A DNA stretch of 64,000 bases from the NCBI GenBank assembly GCA_018398805.1, contig JAGFBZ010001948.1, positions 38,183 through 102,182 of the forward strand. The letters are read 5' to 3'. This document shows positions 1 to 13,520 of the stretch, piece by piece. Numbering within the stretch: position 1 is the first letter of the stretch; each line of letters begins with the position of its first letter. The position numbers were made by a program, and so were the translations under genes. This DNA is from Hirundichthys speculiger (Eukaryota > Chordata > Actinopteri > Beloniformes > Exocoetidae). The notes below the pieces were generated by a model. That model was not told where the DNA came from, searched no databases, and was given only the letters and a program-made list of their open reading frames with translations.

Positions 1-2819
1 GGGGCAGTCTCAGAAACACATGGCCCAGGCTGTGGCCCGGGCTGCCCTCGGTAGCGTTGCTGTGCTCAGAAATCATTGTTGGATGTGAAGATTGCAGATA
101 TTTTTGTACGGGTCGCTCGTTTTCCTTCACTGCTCGCGGGAACATCTCTGCTCAGAATCTCATCCGGTTTTGAGATCGCACATCAGTTTCAGGTGCCGAA
201 GATCAAACTGTCTGAACTCTTTTGTGGGGCAGGTCCTGACTGTGACTGATACAAACAAGTTCCTGCAAGTTCCTTGCAGTTTAACAGAATTATTTAGCAC
301 CCTCTGCTCCTTCAGTTCATTTTTCCTTTGGGATCTTTGAGGACATCTTATGAACAAATGACTCATCCTTTAGAAACGTGCGTTAATATTATCATTTGTT
401 ATTTTATGCATTTTGTTGGACTATTGTCAGCTTTTGAGACTGTTCTCTGTCTTCAATCAAGGCCCTTATTAGCCAATAAAACATCCAACGTTTTTTCCTT
501 TTTTAGTCAGTGAAGAAACTTTTTAAAACATGTCGATTCCAAGTATGTCTCAAAAGTATTCCAACTAGACCCCCGTTTCATTTCTTGGCTGTGGAATCGC
601 TGCCCAGGGAGCCAAACTGGAGACACTTGACATTTTACTCCTCAAACCTTTGACCCCAAACATAACATGTTACTGAGCAACATCCCCTGAAGCAGCACAT
701 CTCCTGGCCTAATTGGGCTGGATGGCTCGGCCAGATATCGAGGTGGCATTTTGCCGGAGAATTCCCTCAGCTCTGGGAAGATGAGCCCAGCGAGCCTTCG
801 TTTATCACTGTCTCCCGCTTTTGCTGAGTAGTTTGTTTTTTGCCCTTCCCACACTTTATTACCTGTCACATGTAATGGGGCCCAGCGCAGAGCAACGCTG
901 GGCCACGGCGAATCTCTTGGGTCCATCTTTCGTTTCCCTTCTCCCGCCGCCATCTCGGATGACCCCTTCAGTCGCTGGAGCTCCCCTCTTCCCTGCAGGT
1001 GCTGGCGTGGAAGCGAAGAGGGGTTGGATCTGAGTAACACCGTTGGATCTGTTCAAATACAACACAAAGATACAGCCAGTATTTAGGAATGAGAGTGCAG
1101 AGTGAGCTGCCGTGCACTGAAGCAAAGCTACACAGTTTTACACAGTTTTGCAAAGCGTCTCCACGAGCAAGGCACCATGGAGGATTGGAATGCGTGAGGG
1201 GCTACATCCGGTTTCCTGGGCTGCAGGCCGGGCCGGTTCGTCAAATATGAACTGATAATCTTGCCCATGTCAGTTTTTCCAGTTTACCTGCTTTCTTACT
1301 TTAAAATCACAAATGTAAGCACTTTCATTAGTAAAAAAAATCCTCATTACCTAAAAGCCTGTTATGAACTAATCTTTGATTAACCTGTGATTAAGGTGTG
1401 ACCACATACACATGCAGCTGGCTGCCTCTCAGTTTCCCCTCTCAACCTCCCTGGGGTTTGACTGAAACCACAAATTTCTCCTTTTCCAGGCAAAAACAAG
1501 GATTTATTTCATTATTGGTTGTCCGAAATGCAACACGCCAACCATAAGGTTTTAATTTCACTTTTTTTCCCCAACTCGTTCTCATTAGTTTTTACAGATT
1601 TGCTTTCGCCCAAAGGGGGGCGTGGTCATCCCTGAGGAGATGGACATCAGGTGAAACTGTTTTTCTTGGGGCTGGAGAGGCTGTTGCATTATGGGACATG
1701 GTGCCACATTGGTGGCTTCAGAGGTGTACGGCAAACAGCAATGAGAGAGGCAAGATACAAGAAGACAATAAAGAAACACAGACAGATATGATAACAAATT
1801 GGTTTTCTGTGACAAGTTGTGAACCAAAGCAAGACAGAACAACTTTTCCTTTTAATGCGTTCGACTCAAGCAGCTGGATAGTTGCTGCTTGAGGAAGATG
1901 CACCTTTTGAGAAGTTTAGATTCATACAAAAGAGGTAAACAGAGCAGCATGTTGCTGCCCTCTACTTCTGAGCACATTGACATATGATTTAGAGTATATT
2001 CACACTCCAAATGTCAAAGATTAACCTAACCAATCAGATGGACCCTCATTGATAGATGCTGGTTCAGATGGTCACATACATGGAGAGTGTTGTTGCAGGG
2101 CGCAGCTTGGTTTTTCCTTCTTATAAATGATGAAATCTGGAGTAGAAATGGTCCTTTCCATTGTTTTTAGTGTCTGCACGGCTGTTCACTGTCAGGGATA
2201 AATTATCAGCTCATACGCATCAGTCATGTCGTCTATATTCAACTATAATATCTCAGATGATTGCCCTTTATTGCTGAATATATTTTCCTACCACTGTAAT
2301 GAGAGATTAAAACAGGAAAAAAAAAAGAAATGGCACTCAACGAAAGTAGCAAAAGAAATTCAAACATGTTAAACGTTTTACTGGTTTGGGACTTAATCCT
2401 GAACCTCAGAAAGATATCAGTGACAAGGAGGTAAATTTAAGTAGCATATAAAATAAATCCGCTCAGGCTCATTATTTATTGTTGACCTGTGTACTGAGAG
2501 CTAAAGACCTGAAGTTAAAAAGCTGCCTTGTTATCTAAAACGTTAATCGAGTTATTTATTGATTCTGTGGGCTCTTACACCCCGGAACCTCCTGCTGAGT
2601 GGCACCTTGGCGTAAAGTTGTCTTTCATTAGCAGGGACACGTCCGATTGTTCACGTCAAAATAAAAGTAATTTTAATCAACTGCCACACAGCCTACCTTA
2701 AACAGCTATGTCTTTGGATAAAATTTGTCAGAATATACCGTGTTATTCCCTATGACTTTCGATTTAGAGGTGATGCGTTACGGATTCCCCAGTAATTGTG
2801 AATGCTTTTAGTTTGGTGG
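1..2819. other. Intergenic, no gene seen
   Basis: I see no coding exon, RNA gene or recognisable repeat here. The open frames are short, overlap on both strands and match no family I know. The last ~80 bases before position 2,898 are richer in CpG and are probably the promoter and 5' UTR of the next gene. Confidence 0.5.
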
Positions 2820-2897
2820 GCCGAGTTCCGGTTTCGGTGACGGAAACTTGACGCAGCCGTAGACGGGACGAGTGAAGTTTACGCTCCGCAGCTGGTG

Positions 2898-5800
2898 ATG
2901 GCGGATGATGTGGAGAAAGACACCATGAGGAACTACCACATAGCGTCCGAGAAGATTAACCCGGAGACCAGCCGCTATCCTTACTGCATCGTCTGGACGC
3001 CCATCCCCGTGTTGTCGTGAGTTCTGCTGCTCACGTCCTTTTTTTTCACGTTAAACAAAGTGACGGCTTCATTAGCTTAGCCGCCTAGCAGACATCTACC
3101 CCCAATTTCTATTATTATAAAACCAAAAATATGCCATGTGCATATGTTCATATCAAGAGTCGGATTTAAGGGCTTGAAAACAAACTGTCGAACCAACAGG
3201 GTATAACTTCAAAATGTAAGTCGTTGTTTAAATTGTGAAGCAGAAAATTAAATGACTTACAGGAAGTAAACGAAAAACAACAACAACAGAAGGACGTAAA
3301 CCAGTTTTTACAGACTGGATTGTTACATGCATTGTCACATGGGGTGAAGTTACATAATAAACTGTTCTTAAATCAGTATAACGTCGGGTTACCGTGCTGT
3401 ACCCTTTCATGTTTGTGTGGTGGAGAGGAAAAGTCAACTTTTGTTTGCGGTTGTTAGTTGTTATCGACCAAACTGAAAGCGGGATTCACCTTGACAGATG
3501 TTCAGAGATGATTTCTCTCCGATACCGACACAGGTCGACACTGAGCCGATGCCAGTCTTAACTCTTGTTTGTATTTTTGTCTAAAGCCGTTTACATGTTG
3601 ACATTTGACCACAGCGGGGGTCCAGATATTTTGAAACATGACCGGTCAGTCTCTTCACATCTGGACATTACAGTTCTCAGATGGATTTCACAACTGGACT
3701 CTGGGTCAAGATGTTCAGTTACGCAGCGAAATCCAGCCTCTTCACTGACACACAAGCTTGTCATCAATATTGATAATGATCAGTATTTGATATTGCTTAT
3801 TCGATGACATTGCTGGACGTTTGAATCTCGTTTGCCCACAAATGCCAGTCAGGATTTGAAACTCACGGTGTTGATGAACGTTATCTGCCTGAAATTTATA
3901 GCAGTGTTGCACCTTCGGTATTAAATTGTGAGCATTAATATTCTAATATATTTTTATTTTTTTTGCACAGGGGGTGTAATTTGTTTATTTTTCTTCTATT
4001 TAATAAGTTATAGGGTAACTTTAACAGGCCTTCTTCTCATTTTATCAGCATTACTGACAGCAGATATTATTTGGCACGTTAGTGCCACTAAATCTCCAGC
4101 TGTAGTTTGATGATGATTCTCAAAGGACGGATGATTGACAGAACAGGGACGTTGCAGGCAGGCAATCAGACTTCAGCTGGGGTCTGTGACCCCCCCATGG
4201 CTCCACCAGAGGTGGCGTGAATGTTGCTAAAAAAAATAGCACAAGCAAACCTTATTCATCATTTAAATGGGCATTGTGAGAAAAAGTAAGAGTTTATCAA
4301 TTCCAAGGGAAAGGGGGACGTGCTGCTGCAGCCAGCTGTGGAGTTGGCTTTTCAGAAATGAGACAAATTCCCAAAGAGAGATGGAAATTCAGAGGAATGA
4401 CAGTGGAAAACAGGAGAATTAATTGTCCGAGATGACTAGATGTCAGCTCTTGAAAATGCTGGACTTCTGACCTGGAGCTGTGGTTCAGAAACACATGTCT
4501 GAAACTAATCTCTCCAAAGGCTTTGAGACTGACTGATCATGTTTCATGTCAGCCAGGATATTCAGGATTTAGTAATAATATACAACATCAGTATTTCATT
4601 TTTATAAAGTAAGGTAAATGGTAAAATTTAAATTGGTGCCACACACACTACATGACAAGCACTCAACTCAGTACTTTTTAACATGCAACCGAAGGGGTCA
4701 AGTATAGCTTGAAAATAACGATCCTGTATTAAAAGCGCAGACAAATCGCTGCTCCAGGAGAACTTTGCATTGTTTCATTAAAATTCTGACTTCATAAAGT
4801 CTCACCCCCAAACTTAAATGTTTTCAAATGGCTCTGATATGTCATCATATGTGATGAAGACGTCCCTTTCTGTGGTCTTTCTATGAACGAGCAGCTCTGT
4901 TGAGGGAGAAAAATAAAGTCTGAAAGCAAAGCGTTTTCCAATTTACACATCACGCCTGTATTATAACATAAATATATATCCTGATATCACTGGTTTACAG
5001 CTCAGCTTTGCCTCTAATGTTTAACACTTTCTTCACCCGTCGTGTCATTATTTGTCCTTTCTGGAAGCTGTCTCCACAAATATGGATGTCTGTGCTAAAA
5101 ATAAATGACAAATCATTTCCTCTCCGTCCCTTATTCAGATGGCTGCTTCCTTTCATTGGTCACATGGGAATCTGCACTTCCACCGGAGTCATCCGGGACT
5201 TTGCCGGACCTTACTTTGTCTCGGTGAGTTACGCCCTAGGTGCTGTGAGATTTAGCTGAAGAAGCTTTCGAGAAATTGGTGTAAACTGTCTCTTGAAATA
5301 AATACAGTGTAGTGGCTCTGCTGTGGCCCCGAGGGTTCAAGGACCACAAACACCAGCTTACAGTGTTCTCTAATTCAGATGTAATAACCAAACATAGTTG
5401 TAAATAGTAAATAAGCCAGCCTTTCAGTGTCCTTAATTTAGCCAATTTTAGCCAAACTTAATTTAGCCAATAAGCCAAGAACCTAAATGTTAATCTTGCA
5501 TTTGTGCTGATAGATAATCTGTTACACAGGTCCTGAACTAACACGTCTCCATTTTACAGGAAGACAACATGGCTTTTGGAAGACCTACAAAGTAAGGATA
5601 TCTTTAAATTATTTATTTGTTTATTTTTCAGTGTAATAAACATAGTGATAAATATAGCAGGTGAGCCACCAAATCTGTCTATTTGTCTCCAACAGAACAA
5701 TAAAGTTTTTTTTTTCTTGCTCTTGTATACGCAGGTACTGGATGCTCGATGTGAGCAAAGTCTACGCCAGCGGCTCTAATGCCTGGGACACAGCTGTGCA

Positions 5801-8293
5801 CGACGCTTCAGAGGAGTATAAGCACAGGATGGTAACTAAATGTCTCCTGGACACGGCTCTGTCTTTTGTTGTTACTTTGTAGAGGAAGAAACATGTTCAT
5901 ATCTAGGGATGCACGATAACTATCGACCCAATAACTATTGGCCAGATAACAGGAAATTATGACGTCATCCCGATAGGTCCGATATCACGACGAATAGCCC
6001 CGTTAACATATATATTTTTGTCAACACGGCAGTGCCTCGCTCCCTCTGAGCTTTGAATGACCGGGAGTGAATGTTAAGTTCAAGTGACGTCGGCATAATC
6101 AGATAAACGAATCATCATCTCTCTCATCTAAAGCTTCCATGACATTAAAAAAAAACCCCCAAAACTACTAAACCTCATTAACTTTAATTAAAGGCATTCA
6201 TTTGAATGGAACCACAAGCCAAAATCCTTTAAACGTAATTTCTTTGTTACTATGGAGTGCACTTTTCAGTTTATTTACACAGACAAGTCTAACTTGTGTC
6301 AGTACATTATGACCTGTGCATTATTTTTTATTGTCATTGAAAAATGCATTTTTTCAGTTTGTAATTCTGATGCATGTATTTCCATCAGTTCAAGGAGCCT
6401 TTATTTATTTTATATCAGTCAGTAATGCCGCTTATTTAAGTTAATGTGAGATATCAAATAGGTTTGTTTGATAGCTTTATGAAAATGTTTGAGAGTCTTA
6501 CCAATAGTTTTTAATTGTAAAAAATAAATATCTGTTCATTTAAAGAGTCAAAACTGTTTTTGGTTTTGTTCATAGTATTGATGTAATGATCTTAGGTATA
6601 TGTGTCTGTTATCGGTATCGGCCTTTAGGAGCTGAAAGTTATCGGTTAGAAAAAACAGTTATCGTGCATCCGTATTCATATCCCATCATCTTTTTTTTTC
6701 TTCTTCTTTCTCTCCTCCAAGCACAACTTATGCTGTGACAACTGTCACTCTCATGTTGCCATGGCGCTGAACCTGATGCGGTATGAAAACAGCACCTCGT
6801 GGAACATGGTCAACCTCTGCCTCCTCGCTCTCATCCACGGGAAACACGTCAGGTAGGGGGGGGTCGACGCGGCCCCGTCACTTAGCAGAGGCGTGCGCTA
6901 CGATGGCAGCCCTGCGGGTCGGTGACGTGAACATGCAGGCGCTGATGGCATCGCTCTGGGGCTCAAAGATCAACTTGTCAGTTAAGATTCCCAAATATCC
7001 GCACTGGCCGGTGATCCATGACCACCGGGGAGACAACTGCAGTCAGTTCTTTCAGACTGCGCACACATTTCACACAATTCGACTGTCCTCCCAGGCATAC
7101 AGACGATGCAAAATGACACGATCCTGACTTGCCATCTTGCCATCTTGGTCTCTTGATCTCGTTCCAGCTGAGCAGGTGTTCCACCTGCCGCAGCCCTAAA
7201 AGGAGCTGAGAGGATGGCTGCTGATGCCGTAGGATCATCTCTGTGTGCTGCAGTCTGTCAGACCCTAAACACTGTCGGGTCAAAGCCAGCAGTCAGAGAG
7301 TATTTCAAGTTGCATTAGAGAAGAGAGCTGTGCTCACATCATTCTCTAATTAATTGCATGTACAGAATAATCATGGAAACATAAATGTGTGTTTTTTTAG
7401 GAGAAACTGTATTGCACTGTATTCTAATTTAAATGCCCTTTAATTTTATGATGCAAGTTGAAGCTCCTGTGAAGCGAAAGGCTGCACGCCAATTCATGCA
7501 GACTGATTTTTCTGCTCCTTGATTGCATTTAGAGTTTTCTCCCCGAGTCTAAAAATATCTGAGCGGCGTCTGAGAAGCTGATGCAGCAGAGGCCTGATAA
7601 TGTCCAGCTGCTCTCTGTGAGGCCAGCCTTAGAAGTAGGTCTGAAGCTTGTGAATGAGGTTCCTCAGCGGGGTCCCAGGGGCTCAGACTTGATTTCACAA
7701 GCAGACCTTGAATGTGTTGTTTCTCAGCACACTGCATAGAGAACGCCCTGATTCTTGGGAAGTGTTACGCCTGTATGTAGGACGTTCTACCAAAAGACCT
7801 TCAAGTAACTGGAACCCCCAAAAAAGTCTTAAACATCCAGTGGATCTCTGAGCCTTAAACCTCAGCGACGGTTGACACGATGGTTGAAGTTGCCACGGCG
7901 GCTCCCTTTGTAGCCCTTTCTGTGTACTCGAGCAATTCTTTCTGCAGAGGAGTGAAGGTGAAGTCATTTTTTGCTATCTTAAACACACGGAAGAAAAGCA
8001 GCTGCTTCTCTAGTTGGTTCCAGACACAACTCAACCAAGGTTGAGTGGAGTGTGCCCGGTACCCTCCTCTTCTTTGGCCACACCTTTGCAATGTGCGCAG
8101 AATGTGGTTTTACACTGTCCCTCTGAAAGATTTGTACCAATAGATTTCCCACAGGCGAGCTTGATCCTTGTTTCCTTACCTTGGTCGTCTCTATGTCTTT
8201 TGCAGCTGTGCAGGCTTTCTGAAGACCTGGCTGCCTTTCATCATGCTCGCGGGTGTCATCCTCACCGTCGGCCTGGCCTTCAACCTTCGGTGA
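2898..8293 (+). CDS. tmem222: Transmembrane protein 222 (DUF778 family), six exons
   Basis: Spliced gene with exons 2898-3016, 5139-5223, 5560-5591, 5735-5831, 6722-6852 and 8206-8293. All junctions are GT/AG and the phases join to 183 residues plus stop. The product starts [20 protein letters not shown] and contains [20 protein letters not shown], then [13 protein letters not shown], a [18 protein letters not shown] cysteine/histidine block in exon 5, and a hydrophobic C-terminus ([21 protein letters not shown] region). These are signature stretches of the TMEM222/DUF778 membrane protein, whose biochemical role is unknown to me. Human TMEM222 is about 208 residues, so the length fits. The start is the ATG in the CpG-rich first exon. 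Intron 4 hosts a hAT MITE. Exon calls rest on protein similarity and splice consensus, not on transcripts. Confidence 0.93.
5904..6674. mobile_element. hAT-type MITE in tmem222 intron 4
   Basis: The ends are near-perfect inverted repeats: the left begins TAGGGATGCACGATAACT and the right, reverse-complemented, begins TACGGATGCACGATAACT. The element is flanked by an identical 8-bp direct repeat TTCATATC at 5896-5903 and 6675-6682, the target-duplication length of the hAT superfamily. No transposase is encoded, so it is non-autonomous. It lies fully inside the intron and ends about 40 bp upstream of the exon 5 acceptor. Confidence 0.88.
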
Positions 8294-11200
8294 CGCGGGA
8301 GGGTGGAGTGGGAGCCCTCCCCTAGTTACTCTCCAGGATGTAGCGCCAACCTTTTAAAGCCAACGAAGGGGGAGGGGGCATCACGCGGCGTCCAGCAAAC
8401 GTGAACGAGGAGATATGAAAGACCGCTCACCTCCAGGAGAGGACTGTTGGGAAAAAAATGTGGCTCGTCAACAGCGTTACTGCAGTGTTGCAGCTACACC
8501 GCCCCAGTGATTAAAACACACAGAGCAGCACCTACTATAATGCGTTTAATAAACTCCCCCCGCTGGAAGTGCGGCAGCAGGTGTGACTCGCTGCCTCCTG
8601 GACAGTGAGGGTCGTGACGCCATGCCAACGGCTGGAAGGAGACGAAAGTTGAGTTCTTGGAGGGAAACACACTCATGCCTTGCTTTCAGATTTGATGGCT
8701 TTGCTCCGTAGCGGGAGTGTAATCCCATGATTCAGTGCTTCCAGATTGTTTGCTTGTTTTTTCTCTCTACTGGGGAGCACAGTGTCAAATCAGTGAGCTG
8801 CCTTTCTTGAGACTTTATCGCATCTCATGCCTGATCAAGTTTAACTCTTCCACCGTACTGTGATTAATACCTGAATTCACAAGGGCAGATTGTATTTTCT
8901 TACTTGTTCTGAATTTACTCTGTAGAAATGTAAAACAGTGCGTCATTGAAAAGAGATGTTTTTCTCAGATGCATTGTAATCGGATTACACACCTCACCTC
9001 ACGGTACTGTTAACTACAGGTAATTAGCAACCTAAGTCTAAGTTTTTTTTTGCTCTCTGCAGGTCTAGTGCTCAAGAATGTGAGTCACAAACCAATTTTT
9101 TTTTTTTAAGGTTTTATGGTTGTCGAGTGCTCTTTAAAAAAAATGTTAAGCCCACATGATGGTCGGCACTCCAAATCCGTTGCCATGGCTGTCATGAGTG
9201 GACTCAAATCCCTTCATTGTTTGCAAACGGAGAGGAGGAAAAAAAAAAAAAGAAAGCGTTGAGCTCTTTCTTTGTCCCGGTGCTGCCAGAAGCAGCAGGT
9301 AGCCAGGATCCTCAGGTTTTTCACGCTCGCCAACTCTTGCTCATGATCCTCACTTTGCCCCGTAAACGAAACGGCTGAGCGGCGTTGCTCCTGCTAGGCT
9401 CCACCTCTGAGGGTCGGATTTGGAGGTGATTGTTAAATTTCAGCACTGCTGTTCAGAGTTTCACCATTTACCGGCAATAATCAAGAGTAGATGACATTTA
9501 GTGGTGCAGATGATGACCTCACCTCTTCTTGTGTGCGTTTCACCCCTGTTGCCTGCAAATATTTGACCTCACATTGTAGTTTACATCAGGTGCTTTTTCT
9601 TTCTTTTTTTTTTTATTTTTGATACAGCACGACTTCAAACGTTCTCACTCATGCTATAGATTTACCCTCTGAATTACTTACAGTGCCGTTGCATCTCTTT
9701 ACTCCACTTGTGCAGATCACGTCTGCTCGGCCAGCCTGGTCTCACTGGAAAAACAGAATAGTTACATCATGGAATATTTAAATTTGTGCTGACTAACAGC
9801 ATCCATCCATCCATCCATCCATCCATCCATCCATCCATCCATCCATCAAAGGGGGCAGCAGCCTGAGCAGAGGCCCAGACCTCCTACCTCCTCCAGCTCT
9901 GCTGGGGGGCGTGTCCTGATCTACAGGAGGCGTGTCCCGGGTCCCCACCTTGTCTTCCTGTGGCCAGAAACTGAAGTATTTTTTTTTTCTCCCCCTATTA
10001 AGGTGTTTTGTTTTTTTTGGGGGGGTACAATCACTGACTTTGAGGGGCCAGAAGGACTGGACCAAAGTCCAGTCCTGACATTCATTAATGATGAATGTCA
10101 TCAGGGGGGTCCTGTTTAGGTTTGGAAGCACAGGTGAATTGAGAGAGGGCCTTGGCTGCACAGGTCACACTGGTGGTCCGGGTTTGACCACCAGTCACGC
10201 TGGCGACATCCCCTTGGCTGGATTTGTGAGGTCACAAGATTAAACAAAGGCTTTGGGATCATGTTAGAATCTTGCTCCGTCTATAATTATAGAAAAAGGA
10301 TGAATGGTATGGAGAGTCTTTCCAGCATCTGAACAGCCTCTGTTTGTGCAGTTAACATCCGTTAACATGATAAACGTCACTATTCCGCGTTTTGCCGTGA
10401 GACTGGGTTGGATCAGCAGTGCAGCAGATTAGTGCCTCGAACTGTTTTCCCGCTTGTTACCCTGGAGCCCAGGGTGCGAGAGCGTGCATGTGCATGCCAG
10501 CATGTGTGTATTGCGTGCATGAAAGTAAACGAGTGAACTCTTTGGGAGTTGTTTTCAGTTAACCTGGAGCTGTGGCTTCTTGTAACCATTTCTCTTTGAC
10601 TTCAGCAACCTGCCGTGATTGTTTTAAGAACTATCCCCCCCTTTATTCCGCCTCCACTGTCAGATATGCATCCACCAGGCCGCTGTTTCCCATGACGGAC
10701 TGTTCATCCTTGACATGGAGTTCCCGAGGCGGCACACACGGCACATCTACGGTGGAATAAAGTAGCAACAGAGGCGGAACAAAGTGATCCTGTTGTCTTC
10801 TTGAGTCTCCGTCGCCTCTGACATGATGTCTGTTGCTTTTTTGGGAATCAGTGTGTGATGTGGTGCCACGAAGTGCTAAAATTGAAACAGATTTTTTTTT
10901 TTCTAACTTTGAAAAAGCTCCTTTGTGCTGGTTCAAAGGAGCATGTGATTATTGCTGATCATCTTCAGCAGGATTAATGATGGGACGGGCCTGCTCAGAC
11001 CTCCATGTGGCGCGTCCATCGTGTGTTCGGTAGCTCCAGGTTCTGAAAACTATAAATACAGGGTCATTTTCACCGAACATTGAAACGGGAAAACACAGAC
11101 GGGTGGAGGATCTGAGTAATAAATGTCTGTAGCCATGAAAACGCAGCATTAACACGATGACAACATGCTTTAGTTTGTAAAGCGCTCTGAATCGTTAAAT

Positions 11201-12408
11201 TGTTATTTTTTTAAATAGAAGTTGAATGCAATTATGCGGACAAACGGGCAACTTCAGGTGTGATGATACTAAAAAGATGCTCGTGTTGGGGGAAAAAAAA
11301 TCTGAAAATGTGCTCATCATGCCTAAAGTGCTGTGACAATTTACATCCACATCCAGGTTTAGTTTATGTGGGGGCTGGGGGATAGGTGGTTCTTCTTGGT
11401 GTTGGGGAATGGTTGGTTGAAGATTTCTCTTTGAATGTATAACAGCATTTAATTCAACAAAAACTTTATTTTGAGCTTTTTCAGATAACGGATTGCCTTC
11501 TGAGATCATCTGACAACATTACCTCTGTCAACTTAAGGGTTGTGTGTACGTTACAGAAAGAGAGTTATCGTGAAATGATTAATACACACTGGTTGTTCAC
11601 AGGGATGGATGCTTGCACATGAATCTGAGATCACTTAAGAGGGTTTTTAGACGTTTCCTGCAGCGGTGCCTTTGTCGTATCCAGGAGCCAGGCTCGGGAA
11701 TGTGGAGGCCTGTGGTCCCTCTGATTCACGCCGTTGACAAAAAGACAGTTGGGATGCCATTATGAGTGCCACTAACCGTGTATACTAAACACCAGTCTGC
11801 AGACTCCTTTGTTTCTAATCTTTCGGATATCTTTTATGCTGCAAGATCACACGGCTGTGGGTGAGTTTTCAGAATCCTGCCAGCGACGGTGTGAACTCTG
11901 AATGTGTTCATGACTTACAGCTGTAATACCAATAAAGATGTCTATTATTGTAGGAGTGTGTGGGACCTCTTTCTCTTTCCACCTTTGAGCGGCGACCGCT
12001 GCTTTTCATCAAGTCCTGTCAGCCTCCTGCTCGTTAGATTTCTATAAATACTCAGAGGTGAGTCCTGTAATAATTGTTGGGAGCTGTCAGAATACGCACT
12101 GACTGAGGGGGGGCTGCTGTGGCTTTGATGCTCGTCTGTAGAGTGGCTGATGGTCCCACTTGGTGGGCATTGTCCCGCAGAGCATCAACTGTGCTTAGGA
12201 GAGGGGGGCGATCAAAGGCTCTGACACCCCCCTGCCCCCTCTACCTAACCACCAGGATGGCTGGGACAGTCGGGGTCGTCCCATGTGGAATCAGAGCTGA
12301 TGAGGAAGGGTTAGCAAGTTTCTTTCTTTGAACAAAGATTCCTTTTTTTCCCGTTCTGCAGCACACAGATGTGCAAGAGTTGCTAAACCTGTGTGTTTGT
12401 GTAAAAGC
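8294..12408. other. tmem222 3' UTR and intergenic
   Basis: AATAAA signals occur at about 8,546 and at 11,931, the second followed by a GT-rich stretch, so short or very long tmem222 3' UTRs are possible. A (CATC)n microsatellite lies at 9,801-9,846. I see no other gene. The frames between are short and overlap on both strands. Confidence 0.45.
9801..9846. repeat. (CATC)n microsatellite
   Basis: About eleven uninterrupted copies of the tetranucleotide CATC. On the opposite strand it encodes a meaningless MDGW repeat. Confidence 0.95.
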
Positions 12409-13520
12409 TAGTCATGGGCAATGATTAAAATTTTTAATCACGATTAATCACATTATTTCCCTGATTAATCGCATTGTATATACAGAATCAAATAATGAAT
12501 TCAAAATGCACTTTTATTGAAATGTTCTGCTGCCATATGAACTAAAGTGCCATAACATTTGTTGTTTAAAGACTTAACATCGTCACTTGTCAGTAACACA
12601 TATTTAGTGTAAATCTCATCTTAAAAAAATGTAAAATGAAATAAAGCTTATTGCCACTGCCAGGGCATTAATGTCATCCTGTTTTTTTATGAAAAATAAA
12701 AAGTCTACAAACAAAATCAAAATGATTGTGGCTCAGCACAATCAGAACATTAAAACAGGTAATTTCTGAGGTAACAGCAGAAACTTTTAACGGGGAGTTC
12801 AACTTGTCAGTTGTTACAAATAACCTTGTTTCTGTCAAATCCTCCGTCTGGGAGAACTTTAAAATGAAATGTCCATGTTAAAGTTCAGTAACTTTATTAA
12901 TCCATGTATCATTCATTCTATCCATTTTCAATTGTCAATCAAAGATTTAAAAAAAATTAAAAAGAGCATTTTTTATTACGTTTTTCGTTTTTTAATCTAA
13001 CACAAAAAAATGCCTTTTTTTTTTTTTTTAAATATATTTATATTTCAATTCTAGACTTGGATCAAAAATACGAAATGAAAAAACGGGCCAAAGAACTGAA
13101 TTTGTTTTATAATGGAGGACTGGACTTTCTGTTGTCATTACACATCTGTGCCACTAGATGGAGCCGCACTGCAGTAACCAGCTAGAGAACAGCAGGACAG
13201 TGAACACATGGAGCAGATCTGATGGAACGTGGAGGAATGACGCAAAAGTTTTGTTGCAGTGCAGAATTTTTTTTTTTTTCAGACAGAATTGTTAATATTG
13301 CTACCTGAGTTTCTACCCGAACTGTAAAGTTCATGGATTTTAACTGTTCTCCATGTCTGTTTTAGCTTTTCCTGTTTACCTGTTTTCTGGATCTGCAGCA
13401 GCCAGTAACAGACTTTTCAAAACAAAAGCATCTGAGCAACATGCGTTAACGCGCAAAAAATAAATGTCGGCGTTAAGAAATTAATGCGTTAACGCGATAA
13501 TAACACGTTAACTCGCCCAG
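12409..13520. repeat. Non-autonomous DNA-transposon-like repeat (family A)
   Basis: Both ends are A/T-rich with repeated AATCACGATTAATC or GCGTTAACGC motifs and finish at ATGGGC and GCCCA, as in a common teleost MITE class. Possible 8-bp duplications GTAAAAGC/GTAAAAAC flank it with one mismatch. The right ~600 bp reappears inverted at 52,713-54,350, including the stretch around GTTACTGGCTGCTG and the TAGTGGCACAGATGTG stretch. It also contains one copy of the unit that is tandem at 62.9-63.4 kb. No protein is encoded. The superfamily assignment is uncertain. Confidence 0.65.
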
